From contig JADJEI010000001.1 of NCBI GenBank assembly GCA_016709155.1, positions 124,001-188,000 of the forward strand: a stretch of 64,000 nt of DNA. The letters run 5' to 3'. Below the pieces are notes generated by a model that was not told the origin of the DNA, searched no databases, and saw only the letters and a list, made by a program, of their open reading frames with translations. Below are positions 27,671 through 37,740 of this stretch, piece after piece. Numbering within the stretch: the first letter of the stretch is position 1; each line of letters starts with the position of its first letter. Origin of the DNA: Ignavibacteriales bacterium. GTDB taxonomy: Bacteria > Bacteroidota > Ignavibacteria > Ignavibacteriales > Ignavibacteriaceae. The position numbers and the translations under genes are program-made.

Positions 27671-29945
27671 ATGATTCAACTTGTCCAAAATCTTAAAGAC
27701 GGAAAAATGGAATTGCTTGAGGTACCATTACCTGCATTGGACAATAATAAAATATTAGTAAGAAATTATTATTCTGTTATAAGTGCAGGTACAGAAGGAA
27801 AAACGGTTAAGGATGCACGCCTTGGATACATTGGTAAAGCAATGGCAAGACAAAAGGAGGTTAAGCAAGTATTTGAATCTGTTAAAACTCAGGGTATTAC
27901 ACAAACATATCAAATGGTAATGAACAAACTGGATGCTCCTTCGCCATTAGGTTACACTTGTCGCCGGTGAAGTAATAAATATTGGCGATAAAATAAATGA
28001 TATTAAGGTAGGTGATTTTGTAGCCTGCGGTGGTGCAGGTGCAGTACACTCGGAATATGTTTCTGTACCGCGTAATTTATGTGTTAAACTCCCCTCCCCC
28101 ACAGATATTAAGTTAGCAGCTTTTACAACAGTAGCATCAATTGCACTCCAGGGTATCAGGCAGGCAGACCTTAGATTAGGTGAAAACTGTGTAGTAATTG
28201 GATTAGGATTAATCGGTCAATTAACTTTGCAAATGTTAAATGCTGCAGGTGTCTTCCCTATCGGTATTGATGTTGAAGAACGACAGGTTGGGTTAGCAAA
28301 TAAAATTGGAATCGGGAAATCTTTTACCCGCAACAGGAATGATATTGAGAAAACGATCTACGAACTTACTAAAGGTTATGGTACAGATGCAGTTATAATT
28401 ACTGCAGGCACAGCCTCAAATGATCCTGTTGAACTTGCAGGGCGATTATGCAGACGCAAAGGTAAAGTGATAATAGTTGGAGCAGTACCAACCGGATTTA
28501 CACGAGAGCATTATTATAAAAAAGAACTTGAGTTAAAAATGTCCTCAAGCTATGGACCGGGCAGATATGATTCTGATTACGAAGAAAAAGGAATAGACTA
28601 CCCGATCGGTTATGTAAGATGGACTGAGAACCGGAATATGCAGGCATATATTGAACTGCTGGATTCCGGTAAGCTTAAGATGCAGGATTTAATTACACAC
28701 GTTTATGATTTTGAAAAAGCTGCTTCTGCTTATGATATGATACTGAAAAAAGAAGAGCAGTTTGTGGGGGTGGTTCTTGACTATAAGATAAAAGATTCCC
28801 AAAGGGATGCAGAGCCAAAAAGTAAAAAGATAAAAGTTACAAGTGAAACGAGAAATGAAAAGGTGCACGCCCTTCCTTTGCTCAGGGTGCACGCTCAGTA
28901 TGCAGACGACGGAACAGGAAGCATAATGAAGAGCAAACTACTTACGGCCATCTACCAACAACCTACTACATACCACCCACTAACTCCTAAAATCGGTTTT
29001 ATTGGCGCAGGAAGTTTTGCACAGAATTTTCTACTGCCTAATCTTAAGGGCAAATGCGAATTTATCAGTGTTGCCACGTCCCGTAGTCATACTTCAAAAA
29101 ATATTGCTGGTAAGTATGGATTTAATTCTGCAACGGGAAATGCGGATGAGGTTATAAATGATGAAAATGTTAATACAATTTTTATTGCAACCAGACATAA
29201 TCTGCATGCTGAAAATGTTATTAAGGTTTTAGAGGCAGGTAAAAATGTATTTGTAGAAAAGCCGCTTGCTATGAATGAAGAAGGATTAGAAATTATAAAT
29301 TCAAAATTTCACTGCCCAATGGAAAATTATAAATTCAAGGTTGATGGTTGGCTATAATAGAAGGTTTGCACCCTTGATTGTTAGGTTAAAAAGTGAAATA
29401 AGCAGCGTACTGCCAAAAGCAATTAATTACAGAATAAATGCAGGTACAATTCCAAAAGAACATTGGGTGCAGGATAATGAAATTGGCGGCGGAAGAATTA
29501 TAGGTGAGGTTTGTCATTTTATAGATCTTTGTATGTTCGTTGCCGGTGCGCCGATAGTTTCAGTTTCAGGTGATGTAATGGAAACAGCAGACAACTTGAT
29601 GGATACTATTTCTATCAGCTTAAAATTTGCGGACGGCAGTATTGCAAACATTTCTTATTTTTCCAATGGTGACAAATCCTTAGCTAAAGAATATCTTGAG
29701 GTATTTTGCGGCGGGCAGGTAATGATTGTTGATGATTTTAAAGAACTAAAAATATTAGGGAGTAAATCACATACAATAAAAATGAAGAAGCAGGATAAAG
29801 GACATGCTGCAGAAGTTGATGCGTTTATTAAATCAATTAAAGACGGACTCCCTCTCCTATTCCATTTAATGAGTTGTATCTAAGCAGTCTTGCAACTTTT
29901 AAGGTGATTGAGGCAATCAAAACAAGATCAGTCATAAAATTTTAA
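27671..29945 (+). pseudogene. Bi-domain oxidoreductase (alcohol dehydrogenase + Gfo/Idh/MocA), frameshifted
   Basis: N-terminal half: zinc-type MDR dehydrogenase (S-A-G-T-E-G-K-T, V-G-D-F-V-A-C-G-G-A-G-A-V-H, V-V-I-G-L-G-L-I-G-Q-L for NAD). C-terminal half: Gfo/Idh/MocA (I-G-F-I-G-A-G-S-F-A-Q-N-F-L-L-P, then V-F-V-E-K-P-L-A, V-G-Y-N-R-R-F-A-P, H-W-V-Q-D). Breaks at ~27955, ~29330 and ~29865. Joined it is ~757 aa, some 40 longer than the ~710-720 I expect. The extra lies in the linker (28785-28985), which contains a 22-nt element at 28796-28817. Such fusions occur in polysaccharide loci next to toroid-fold and deacetylase genes, as here. Confidence 0.85.
28796..28817 (+). repeat. 22-nt element inside the oxidoreductase linker
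   Basis: TTCCCAAAGGGA followed by TGCAGAGCCA. The minus strand of 38355-38376, an intergenic site, is identical, and identity extends to 34 nt (28791-28824). In the gene it encodes S-Q-R-D-A-E-P within the linker between the two enzyme domains, with no frame disturbance. Confidence 0.85.
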
Positions 29946-29950
29946 TCGCA

Positions 29951-31126
29951 ATGGATTTATTAAATGAAGCTTTGGGCAGGCTGCTAAGATATATTGAAAA
30001 AGAGAACTACCGTGGGTGGGATCCTTATGATGCACTTTCTTCTCCTTTGTTTAAGCTGCCATTTTTTAGATCAAATAAGTTTATAAGATTTGCTGCACAG
30101 CAAGCGGTTAAACGATCTCCTATTAATTTAAGACCATTGTTATTTATTCCTAAAGGTTATAATCCCGTTACATTGGGATTGATGCTGCAAGGTTGCTTCC
30201 GTTACTGCAAAGAAAATTCAAAATTCAAAACGTCCGGAATGTCAAATTAGCAAAGATTGAGTTTTTAATTAGTGAGTTAGAACGATTGCAGTCAAAAGGG
30301 TTTTCGGGAAGCTGCTGGGGTTATGATTTTGATTGGGAGGCAAGAATGCAAACATACCTGCATTTACACCTACAGTGGTTGCAACAGGCTTTATTACTAA
30401 TGCACTTTTTATCTGTTACAGCATTACCGGAAATCAAAAAGCAAAAGAACTACTTATAAGCTCAGCTAACTTTGTATTAAAAGATTTAAATCGCACTTAT
30501 TCTGGAAACCATCATCCATCATCCCTTATCCATCATCCATTTTGCTTCTCCTACTCCCCTTCTGATAAACAAATAGTTTATAATGCAAGTATGAAAGGCG
30601 TTAGAATATTATCACAGGTCTATTCAATTACGAAAGAGACACAATTATTGAAACTGCAAAGAATGCAGTTGAGTTTGTTATTAAAGATCAGAATGCTGAT
30701 GGCTCATGGTTCTATTCTAAAAAGGATGCAGGTAAATGGGTAGATAACTATCACACAGGATATATACTGGACTGCCTTGACGAATACCGCAATCATTCTA
30801 ATGATAAAAGCTATGACGAAAATATTAAGCGCGGTTATGAATTCTACATAAACAACGTTTTTGAAGAGGATGGAGCACCTAAGTTTTACAATAACAAAAA
30901 ATATCCAATTGACTGTACTGCAGGAGCACAATCAATATTAACATTAACCAGATTTGGGGATAAGGATATTGCTTTAAAAGTTGCAGATTACATGATTAAG
31001 AATATGCAGAATAAAGCAGGATTTTTTTATTTTAGAAATTATGGTTATAAAAAAGATAAAACATCATTCATGCGCTGGTCAAATGCATGGATGTTCACTG
31101 CCTTAGCTGTCATACATCAAATTAAG
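29951..31126 (+). pseudogene. (alpha/alpha)-toroid-fold protein of polysaccharide loci, frameshifted
   Basis: M-D-L-L-N-E-A-L-G-R-L-L-R-Y-I-E-K-E-N-Y-R-G-W-D-P-Y-D-A-L-S-S-P, then F-S-G-S-C-W-G-Y-D-F-D-W-E-A-R, N-I-P-A-F-T-P-T-V-V-A-T-G-F, V-Y-N-A-S-M-K-G, D-G-S-W-F-Y-S-K-K-D, W-V-D-N-Y-H-T-G-Y-I-L-D-C, F-Y-N-N-K-K-Y-P-I-D-C-T-A-G-A-Q-S. Repeated helical pairs with aromatic/Gly motifs suggest a six-hairpin or prenyltransferase-like toroid; I know this family only as a companion of the bi-domain oxidoreductase. At ~30508-30540 a CATCATCC-type tract adds H-H-P-S-S-L-I-H-H-P. Several 1-nt shifts. Confidence 0.65.
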
Positions 31127-32047
31127 ATGAAAAAGAAATACGCACTTTTACAAATGATGTTGAAGATCATTCTATCTGGTTCAATGATTTAAGATATGAA
31201 ACAGGGAAAAAGTTGTTGCTGAGGGAATGCCTATCCTTTTAGATATTTATAAAAAGTTAAATATAAAACAACTTTTTTTTTTACCGGTTACATGGCAGAA
31301 AAATTTCCAGAGGTTGTAAGAATGGTGTTACCATACGGTCACGAAGTTGCTTCACATGGGTATTCTCACAAAGTTGCTGAAGCTTTTGATGTGTTACCTT
31401 TAAATAAACAGATCGAGCATTTAAAAAAATCCAAACAATTACTCGAAGATATTTCCGGTCAGGAAGTAATTTCATTTCGAGCGCCTGCATTAAGAGTAAA
31501 TCAACATACCCCAATTGCACTGGAAGAAACAGGTTTTAAGATTGATTCCTCTGTTGCTTCACAGAGGTTTGACATGTTTTTATCTTTTGGGGGATTAAAT
31601 AAATTAAAATGGTTGACTGCACCCAGGCTGCCTTATAGAACTGCAAAAGATAATCTTTTTAAAAAAGGAAATAGTTCAATTATCGAAGTACCTCTATCTG
31701 CATTATTACTGCCTTTTACAAGCACTACTATGCGAATATTTCAAACATTGACTTTCATACAAAAAAGGATAATTAATATTGAATCAATGTTGAACGAAAA
31801 ACCAATGGTATTCGATATTCACCCAAACGAATTCATTGATGAATCAAGCGATGTTAGGGTAATCAAGAGAAGGGCTTCAAATACAATCTCTTATTTTTTA
31901 AAAGATGTACTAAGAGGAAGATTGAAAATTAAAAACCTTGGTAATAGTTGTGTCCCGATTTATGAAAATTTAATCATTTATTTTCAATCTCATAATTTTA
32001 ACTCATTACCGCTCAAAGAATACTGTCAAACCAAAGGTTACCTATGA
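31127..32047 (+). pseudogene. NodB-type polysaccharide deacetylase, N-terminal frameshift
   Basis: ATG 31127; after one lost A in an A-run the frame reads T-F-T-N-D-V-E-D-H-S-I-W-F-N-D (motif 1, with the D-V-E-D variant of the PuuE/PgdA-like clade). After two more lost bases (31200-31270) comes T-T-F-F-F-T-G-Y-M-A-E-K-F-P. Motif 2 is H-E-V-A-S-H-G-Y-S-H (metal-binding His), motif 3 F-R-A-P. From 31292 the frame is intact to 32047. About 306 aa. The next gene starts in a 4-bp overlap. The clade is common in exopolysaccharide export and modification clusters (XrtA/WspE-like deacetylases). Confidence 0.85.
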
Positions 32048-32831
32048 GAATTTTTATTGTAACAATGGATGACCCTCTTTATACAATTCCCTTCTTTAAG
32101 GAAATAATAGATGCGCGTAAAAATGATATTGTTGGTTTAGCAGTTGCATCGGGCGATAGAATGAAGATTAATAAACATAGATCTAAGTTTACTTACCTGA
32201 TCAGTTTATTATTAATAATGGGACCCTTTTTCTTCCTCTCTAATTCTCTTATTACTATTTCATTCAAAATTAGAAAGTTTCTTTCAAATAAAATCCCTTT
32301 TATTAAAACACCCTCAATCATAGGATATGCTAAACAAAAAGGGATTAAAACCTTTGTGATAAAATCACCAAATGATAAAATATTCTTAAATGAGCTTAGG
32401 GGCTTGTCACCTGATGTGATAATTAATCAGTCACAGCATATTCTAAAATCTGATTTTTTAAGTATCCCAAAAATAGGTGTACTTAATCGTCATAATGCAT
32501 TGTTACCTAAAAACAGAGGAAGGCTAACTCCTTTTTGGGTATTATACAATGATGAAAAAGAAACCGGTGTATCAATTCATTTTGTAAATGCGGGAATTGA
32601 TTCTGGTGATATTATAGTTCAAAAGAAATTTGAAATTGTACGGGAGATACATTTAAAAGCATAGTAAATAAAAATTATAAAATTGCGGGTAAAGCGATGA
32701 TAGAAGCACTTAATTTAATCGAATCCGGTAATTTCAAAAGAATGAACAATTCGGATGAAGAAGCCACATATAATTCCACCCCATCCTTTAAGCATGCTTT
32801 TACATATAGAATCCATAGAATATTTAGATGA
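32044..32831 (+). pseudogene. Formyltransferase-family enzyme, one frameshift
   Basis: M-R-I-F-I-V-T-M-D-D-P-L-Y-T-I-P-F-F at the start. The hydrolase/transferase core has S-P-D-V-I-I-N-Q-S-Q-H-I-L, I-G-V-L-N-R-H-N-A-L-L-P-K-N-R-G-R-L-T-P-F-W and G-I-D-S-G-D-I-I-V-Q, with the catalytic N-x-H...D triad of PF00551. A lost base at ~32640 shifts to R-G-D-T-F-K-S-I, which runs to TGA 32829-32831 and overlaps the next ATG. It would N-formylate an amino sugar using formyl-tetrahydrofolate. Confidence 0.85.
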
Positions 32832-33934
32832 AAAAAATCTGTTTTCACCTGGCTCATCCTGCCCATTATCATTTATTTAAGAATATTATAAAAGCTTTGC
32901 AAGTAGATAATAATGTCTTGATTACCTATAACGATAAAGATGTATTAAAATACTTATTAGAAAACGATCGTGAATATAATTTTAAATTTGTGAAAATAGA
33001 TTCACTGAGAAAATCAAACTCAATCTTATCCCTAAGTTCTGAATTTGTTCAGAAAGAATTTGGCTTGTACAAAGTTCTTAAAAAAGAAAGACCGGATTTA
33101 ATAGTTGGCACTTCAATCATTATTGCTCACATCGGCAAATTGCTTGGGATAAAATCCATCATAGTGAATGAAGATGATTTTGATGTAGTATATAATTCTG
33201 TGAGGATCGGTTACCCATTCGCTAATAATATATTATCCCCTGCTTGCTGTAGAACTTTACATTTTGAGAGTAAATCTATTACTTATAGTGGTTATCATGA
33301 GTTGGCGTATTTAACGCCTGAGTTTTTTCAACCGAATCTGAATAATATTATCGAATTAACTTCGAACAACGTTAGTAAATATTTTATAATTAGATTCTCT
33401 GCATTGGCAGCGCATCACGATGTAGGAAAAAGTGGAATTAGTTCCGAAATTGCTGAAAAAATAATTTCGTTGCTTAGTCAATATGGAAGGGTTTACATTT
33501 CCTCGGAAAAAGATCTTCCAAAGCGGTTCGCAAAATATAGGATTTCAATAGATCCACTTAAAATTCATGATGCATTAAATTTTTCTTTCTTATACATTGG
33601 CGATAGCCAAACAATGGCAGCAGAAGCTGCGGTGCTTGGTGTACCTTCAATCAGGTTTAATGATTTTGTTGGAAAGCTAAGCTATCTTGAAGAATTAGAA
33701 CACAAATACGGACTTACTTACGGAATAAAAACTTCAGAACCTGAAAAATTATTTCAAAAAATAGATGAACTTCTCTCTATGCCCAATCTAAAGGAAGAGT
33801 GGCAGAAACGCAGAATGAAAATGCTCGCTGATAAAATTGATGTAACTGCTTTTATGGTTTGGTTTATAGAAAATTATCCGGAGAGTGTGAAAGTGATGAA
33901 AGAAAACCCAGAGTATCAGGAAAGGTTTAAATAA
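32828..33934 (+). CDS. DUF354 (glycosyltransferase-like) protein
   Basis: 368 aa, uninterrupted. M-K-K-I-C-F-H-L-A-H-P-A-H-Y-H-L-F-K-N at the N-terminus and I-G-D-S-Q-T-M-A-A-E-A-A-V-L-G-V-P-S-I-R-F-N-D-F in the C-terminal Rossmann domain are signatures of the DUF354 family (PF04007). These resemble GT-B enzymes such as UDP-GlcNAc epimerase/MurG. Starts in ATGA overlap with the formyltransferase, so it belongs to the same operon. Sugar specificity is unknown. Confidence 0.85.
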   Translation: MKKICFHLAHPAHYHLFKNIIKALQVDNNVLITYNDKDVLKYLLENDREYNFKFVKIDSLRKSNSILSLSSEFVQKEFGLYKVLKKERPDLIVGTSIIIAHIGKLLGIKSIIVNEDDFDVVYNSVRIGYPFANNILSPACCRTLHFESKSITYSGYHELAYLTPEFFQPNLNNIIELTSNNVSKYFIIRFSALAAHHDVGKSGISSEIAEKIISLLSQYGRVYISSEKDLPKRFAKYRISIDPLKIHDALNFSFLYIGDSQTMAAEAAVLGVPSIRFNDFVGKLSYLEELEHKYGLTYGIKTSEPEKLFQKIDELLSMPNLKEEWQKRRMKMLADKIDVTAFMVWFIENYPESVKVMKENPEYQERFK

Positions 33935-34085
33935 GATAAAAGTCCCGCAATAATGTATGAAGCAGCAGAGGTGGCGGGAGGGGAGGACATAAAGGAAAAA
34001 GGTTAATTCAAGATAAAAGATTAAAAGCCTGCCCTGAGTCTATCGAAGGGGAAAAAGATAAAAATGCAGATAAAAAATCAGAAAG
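33935..34085 (+). repeat. Intergenic repeats (TCCCGC hairpin + GCCTGCCCTGAG phrase)
   Basis: AAAGTCCCGCAATAATGTATG ... GGTGGCGGGA (33939-33980) is the first of five copies (others at 37688, 41102, 42947, 43066). It is followed by a GATAAAAGATTAAAAGCC-TGCCCTGAG phrase also found at ~41020 and ~42880. Confidence 0.75.
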
Positions 34086-35247
34086 ATGAATCAGAAGTTT
34101 AGATTAGAAATACTTGTAATAATTATTCTTTATGCAACTTTTGGTGTTGTTTCATTAGTTACGTTAAATGCACATATAGATGAGAGAGAATCTCATTTAC
34201 CCACTGTACAGAGCTTTTTGGATAATGATTTAATAACGGCAATTAATGGGGCTGGTTACAAATCGGCAAGTACACCCCTGCCCTATCTAATTGTATCGGA
34301 ACCGTTAAAGATATTAAATATTACCCCAACACTTTTTGCCGCACGATTATTTAACATACTGGTATCGTTAATTGCATTATTTATTTTTATACGGCTTTGC
34401 GATGAAAAGAAAAACAGACTCATCTTCCCTGCCCTGATTTTATTTTTCTATCCATATTTTCTTAAGCCCTCTTTGCATTTTTTATGTCCATTTACGGATT
34501 GATGTTCTTTTTGCTTTTCATTTATTTGATTCAAAAAAAAGGCAATGGAAGAGTTTTCTTTGCAGGACTAAGTCTTGCGGCGGCTGTATTATGTCAGCAG
34601 TTCTATTTAATTGTATTTGTGTTTTATGCGGGTTATTTAATGTACAAAGAGTTTAAGTTGAAAGTAAGTTTAGAATCTTTATTAAATGTGTCCTATTTTT
34701 TGCTGCCATTCATATTACCTGTGAATGGTTTAAGCGGTCTAACCGGTGTGTTAGTAACATTAGGTGCAGTATTGCTGCCGTATATGGCTTTTAATATTAA
34801 AGAAATAAAAGTGGTTGTTTTAATAATCTTATTAGTTGTCAGTGTTTTCCTTGCGGTGTTTGCTTTTCCGGTTTGGGTCAGTCAGCCAACTGAAGGCGGA
34901 ATAACAGGGATAACTTTTAATTTTTTATCAAAGGTTAATGATTTTAGCAGTGTTTTATACCTTATCCTAAAAACATCTTTTGTTTTTCAGGTATGGCATC
35001 GTTTATAATTTTCTTTAAAAAGATAATTGATGACAAATCAAAACTGCTGTATCTATTGTACACTGCTCTGGCAATTGGGTTTTCATTAAACAGGCTTCCA
35101 TCGGAAAGGCATATGCTTCCGCTTATTGTAACGGCGTTTTTGATTGTCTTTAATCAGGAAAGTAAAGCATCTGTATTAAAACCCTGGCTAGCGTATCAGG
35201 TAATTATAGGCGGGGTGTATTTTTATTATATAATGTATTCGTATTGA
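34086..35247 (+). pseudogene. Polytopic membrane protein, GT39/DIE2-ALG10-like, two frameshifts
   Basis: Three overlapping reading frames (34086-34502, 34484-35008, 34993-35247) form one ~385-aa polytopic protein. The first transmembrane segment is followed by H-I-D-E-R-E-S-H-L-P-T-V-Q-S-F and S-T-P-L-P-Y-L-I, which recall the acidic first loop (D-E) and T-P-L-x-Y of lipid-linked-sugar-dependent GT-C glycosyltransferases. Ten or so membrane helices follow. Would use a polyprenyl-phosphate sugar on the outer face of the inner membrane. The GT-C assignment is tentative. Confidence 0.55.
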
Positions 35248-35428
35248 CTGAGGATAAATGATCCCAAAGGGACAGACAATTATAAATTAAAAATTATCAA
35301 TTAAAATTATCAATTAAAAATTATCAATTATAAATTAAAAAATTATCCCATAGGGGCAGGCTGATTTGAACGGATTTAGTATTAGTGAAAATTAGGCATT
35401 TCGCGGCGTAGAATAGAAGTTGATTTAG
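35248..35428. repeat. AT-rich intergenic with two element variants
   Basis: Low-complexity AATTATAAATTAAAAATTATCAATT tracts flanked by GATCCCAAAGGGACAG (~35262) and ATCCCATAGGGGCAGGCTG (~35343). The second is the inverse of 38527-38552. No gene. Confidence 0.65.
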
Positions 35429-37480
35429 ATGTATAAAAAATATCAATCCCGGAAATACAGAATTATATTAGCAGTTTTGTTAATCATTTTGGCAGGGGTG
35501 GTCTATACAATTTATGGTGTATTTATTAAGGATGATACACCTGCAACATTTTTACCCTTTTTAGAATTAGAAAGAAATCAATTAAATCAGCCGCTTAAAA
35601 AAATTACCTGTGCCGATTACTCAATAGGTCTAACTAAGGAGGGCGGATTATTCTTAAAGTACAATAAAGAAAATAATGCTTCAGAATTCTTTTACTATAT
35701 TAATTACAAGGACAGGAAAGGTAAACATTCTGAAGAAATTTTATCTAAGTTTATAGTTACCTATTCAGACAGCAGCACGTTAGTAATAAAATGTGCGGGG
35801 GAAATCCAGAAGACTGTTTTAACAATAAAATGGATCGCGGAAAGTAAAACCTTGAAAATTATATCAGAGACATTATTTAATAGTGAAATAAAGCTAAATA
35901 GATCGGCGTTGATATTATTACCCTCCCGTCGGATAAACAGTTTCACTAAGAAAAATGGATTGATCGAAAACAAATTTGATGCTGATGAATACTGGATAGG
36001 TAAGCGCGGATTAATCGAGTGTGGTGAAGGATCCGGGAAATATATTTTAGACGGCGGTTCGTTATCTTCGATGCAGGTTGAAGTTGAAAGAAATGAGATA
36101 TGGCTTAATTCAGATTATTATATGGATCATCCAGGTATTCATATAATAAAAAATGGCAGTGGTAAATGGACGGATGTATCGCCAAATAAATATAGAAAGG
36201 GAGAATCAGTTATCTCAGAATTTTCTATTTTATTTGGAAATGAGTTAGACACATATCCTAAGCTGATGACAAACCCCTCAGGGTATTTATCAGCATTAAT
36301 ATTTACTGAACATGCAGACAATACGATATTAGAGACCAACAAAGCCGTTTATTTTGGAAGCGCTCAAATAAATAATCCGAAAGCTGCAATCGGCGGGTTT
36401 ATTAAATATAAAATACCTGTAACCAAGAGCGTATTTTTTTCTAATGTTGATAAGTTAAACAACCTCGACTTTAATTCCGGTATAAAAGATTTACAATTAG
36501 CTGTAATTGATAACCCCGGTTATATTGAATTCCTAAAACTGATTTACGGGTACGGCAGGTGTGAAATTGCTTTTCATACTATTGATCCATCCAATGACAG
36601 AATAGGGCTTGTGGATTCAGCATTTTCATTTCTTAAAAATAATTTTAATGTTACAACATGGATAGATCATGGAATGTCTGATGGATTTAGTAATCGTGAA
36701 TCATTTTCAGCGGATGGATTAGACAGCAATTCCGAAAATTACATGAGCGATTACTGGGATAAATATGGTGTGAAATATTTTTGGAATTCTTCATTTGAAA
36801 AAGAAAGCGACTGCGGATCGCTGAAGTCTAAATTTATGAGCGGACACATAATAGATTTTTTACACTGCTATCTTGATCGCATAATAGGAAATAATGATTT
36901 ATTAAGAAGTGAAGACGGCGAGCATATACCTGCACCGGTGTATTGGCAGAATAATACTATTAATCCGAAATTTTATTCATGGGGAACACTCAGAAGTTCA
37001 GGTCATTATCCCGGCTGGATCTGGAACTATGTTTATAGAGAGAAAAAACTGAATGAGCTCGTAAATGACAGAGGAGTAAATATTGTACATTTTTATCCCG
37101 CATTTGTGGGAAATAAACTAGGTTATAATAATGGAATAATAGAAAAAAACGGGACTTCCTACATCATTAACGAAGATTTCGATAAAATGTTAGCAAGGTT
37201 AGCTAAGTACCGGGACAGGCATAAAATAAACATTACCACGATTCGTGATTTTATGGATTACCAAATTGCAAAGGAGAAAATAAAAGTAATTCCTGTTTCG
37301 AAGAATAAGTACAGTATCCATAATCAAAATGAATATGAGATTAAAGGTATTTCATTCTCGGTAGGGGCAGGGAGTAAAATCCGGGTTAATAAGAAATATG
37401 ATTCGAAGCGTGTCGGGGAGGAAATAATTTTTTGGTTTGATATGAGTGGAGGGGAGGAGGTTGAAGTGGAGATAGAGTAG
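35429..37480 (+). CDS. 683-aa membrane-anchored protein, putative polysaccharide hydrolase/deacetylase-like
   Basis: Intact long gene. An N-terminal membrane anchor (residues ~10-33, Y-R-I-I-L-A-V-L-L-I-I-L-A-G-V-V-Y-T-I-Y) is followed by a large beta-rich domain (~40-330). The third domain (~340-600) has G-R-C-E-I-A-F-H-T-I-D-P-S-N-D-R, F-N-V-T-T-W-I-D-H-G-M-S-D-G-F-S-N-R-E-S and Y-W-D-K-Y-G-V-K-Y-F-W-N-S-S. H-x-I-D and W-I-D-H-G are reminiscent of deacetylase-like or glycosidase barrels. No family is certain. It ends in a small beta domain rich in V and E. Faces the periplasm and probably trims or modifies the exopolysaccharide. Last gene of the locus. Confidence 0.6.
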   Translation: MYKKYQSRKYRIILAVLLIILAGVVYTIYGVFIKDDTPATFLPFLELERNQLNQPLKKITCADYSIGLTKEGGLFLKYNKENNASEFFYYINYKDRKGKHSEEILSKFIVTYSDSSTLVIKCAGEIQKTVLTIKWIAESKTLKIISETLFNSEIKLNRSALILLPSRRINSFTKKNGLIENKFDADEYWIGKRGLIECGEGSGKYILDGGSLSSMQVEVERNEIWLNSDYYMDHPGIHIIKNGSGKWTDVSPNKYRKGESVISEFSILFGNELDTYPKLMTNPSGYLSALIFTEHADNTILETNKAVYFGSAQINNPKAAIGGFIKYKIPVTKSVFFSNVDKLNNLDFNSGIKDLQLAVIDNPGYIEFLKLIYGYGRCEIAFHTIDPSNDRIGLVDSAFSFLKNNFNVTTWIDHGMSDGFSNRESFSADGLDSNSENYMSDYWDKYGVKYFWNSSFEKESDCGSLKSKFMSGHIIDFLHCYLDRIIGNNDLLRSEDGEHIPAPVYWQNNTINPKFYSWGTLRSSGHYPGWIWNYVYREKKLNELVNDRGVNIVHFYPAFVGNKLGYNNGIIEKNGTSYIINEDFDKMLARLAKYRDRHKINITTIRDFMDYQIAKEKIKVIPVSKNKYSIHNQNEYEIKGISFSVGAGSKIRVNKKYDSKRVGEEIIFWFDMSGGEEVEVEIE

Positions 37481-37503
37481 GTCAACAGCCCTCAGGAAAC
37501 AAG

Positions 37504-37570
37504 GCTCAGGTTCAGGTTCAGGTTCAGGTTCAAGGTCAGGTTCAAGGTCAAGGTCAGGTTCAAGGTCAAT
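37504..37570 (+). repeat. Minisatellite of CAGGTT / CAAGGT hexamers
   Basis: CAGGTTCAGGTTCAGGTTC then a mix of CAAGGTCAGGTT units over ~65 bp. No coding role. Confidence 0.85.
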
Positions 37571-37687
37571 TATTAATGTACAATGTTCACGTTACGTCTG
37601 CAGCGGTGGACGAATGCTCCCCTGCCCTGGGTGAAGGAGTTGGTTTTGCAGAATGTTAAGAATGTGGGGAAGCGATTTTTAATCAAG

Positions 37688-37740
37688 ACAAAAGTCCCGC
37701 AATAATATAGAAAGCGAGGGAAGCGGGATGTTAGTAGAAC
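37688..37740 (+). repeat. TCCCGC..GCGGGA hairpin repeat upstream of a four-helix gene
   Basis: AAAAGTCCCGCAATAATATA ... GCGGGATG. Five copies in the window (33939, here, 41102, 42947, 43066). The arms TCCCGC and GCGGGA can pair across ~25 nt. Three copies (here, 41102, 43066) continue into a conserved CTTCCAAT(A/T)AAAGT phrase; two of them lead into a four-helix-bundle gene. Confidence 0.8.
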
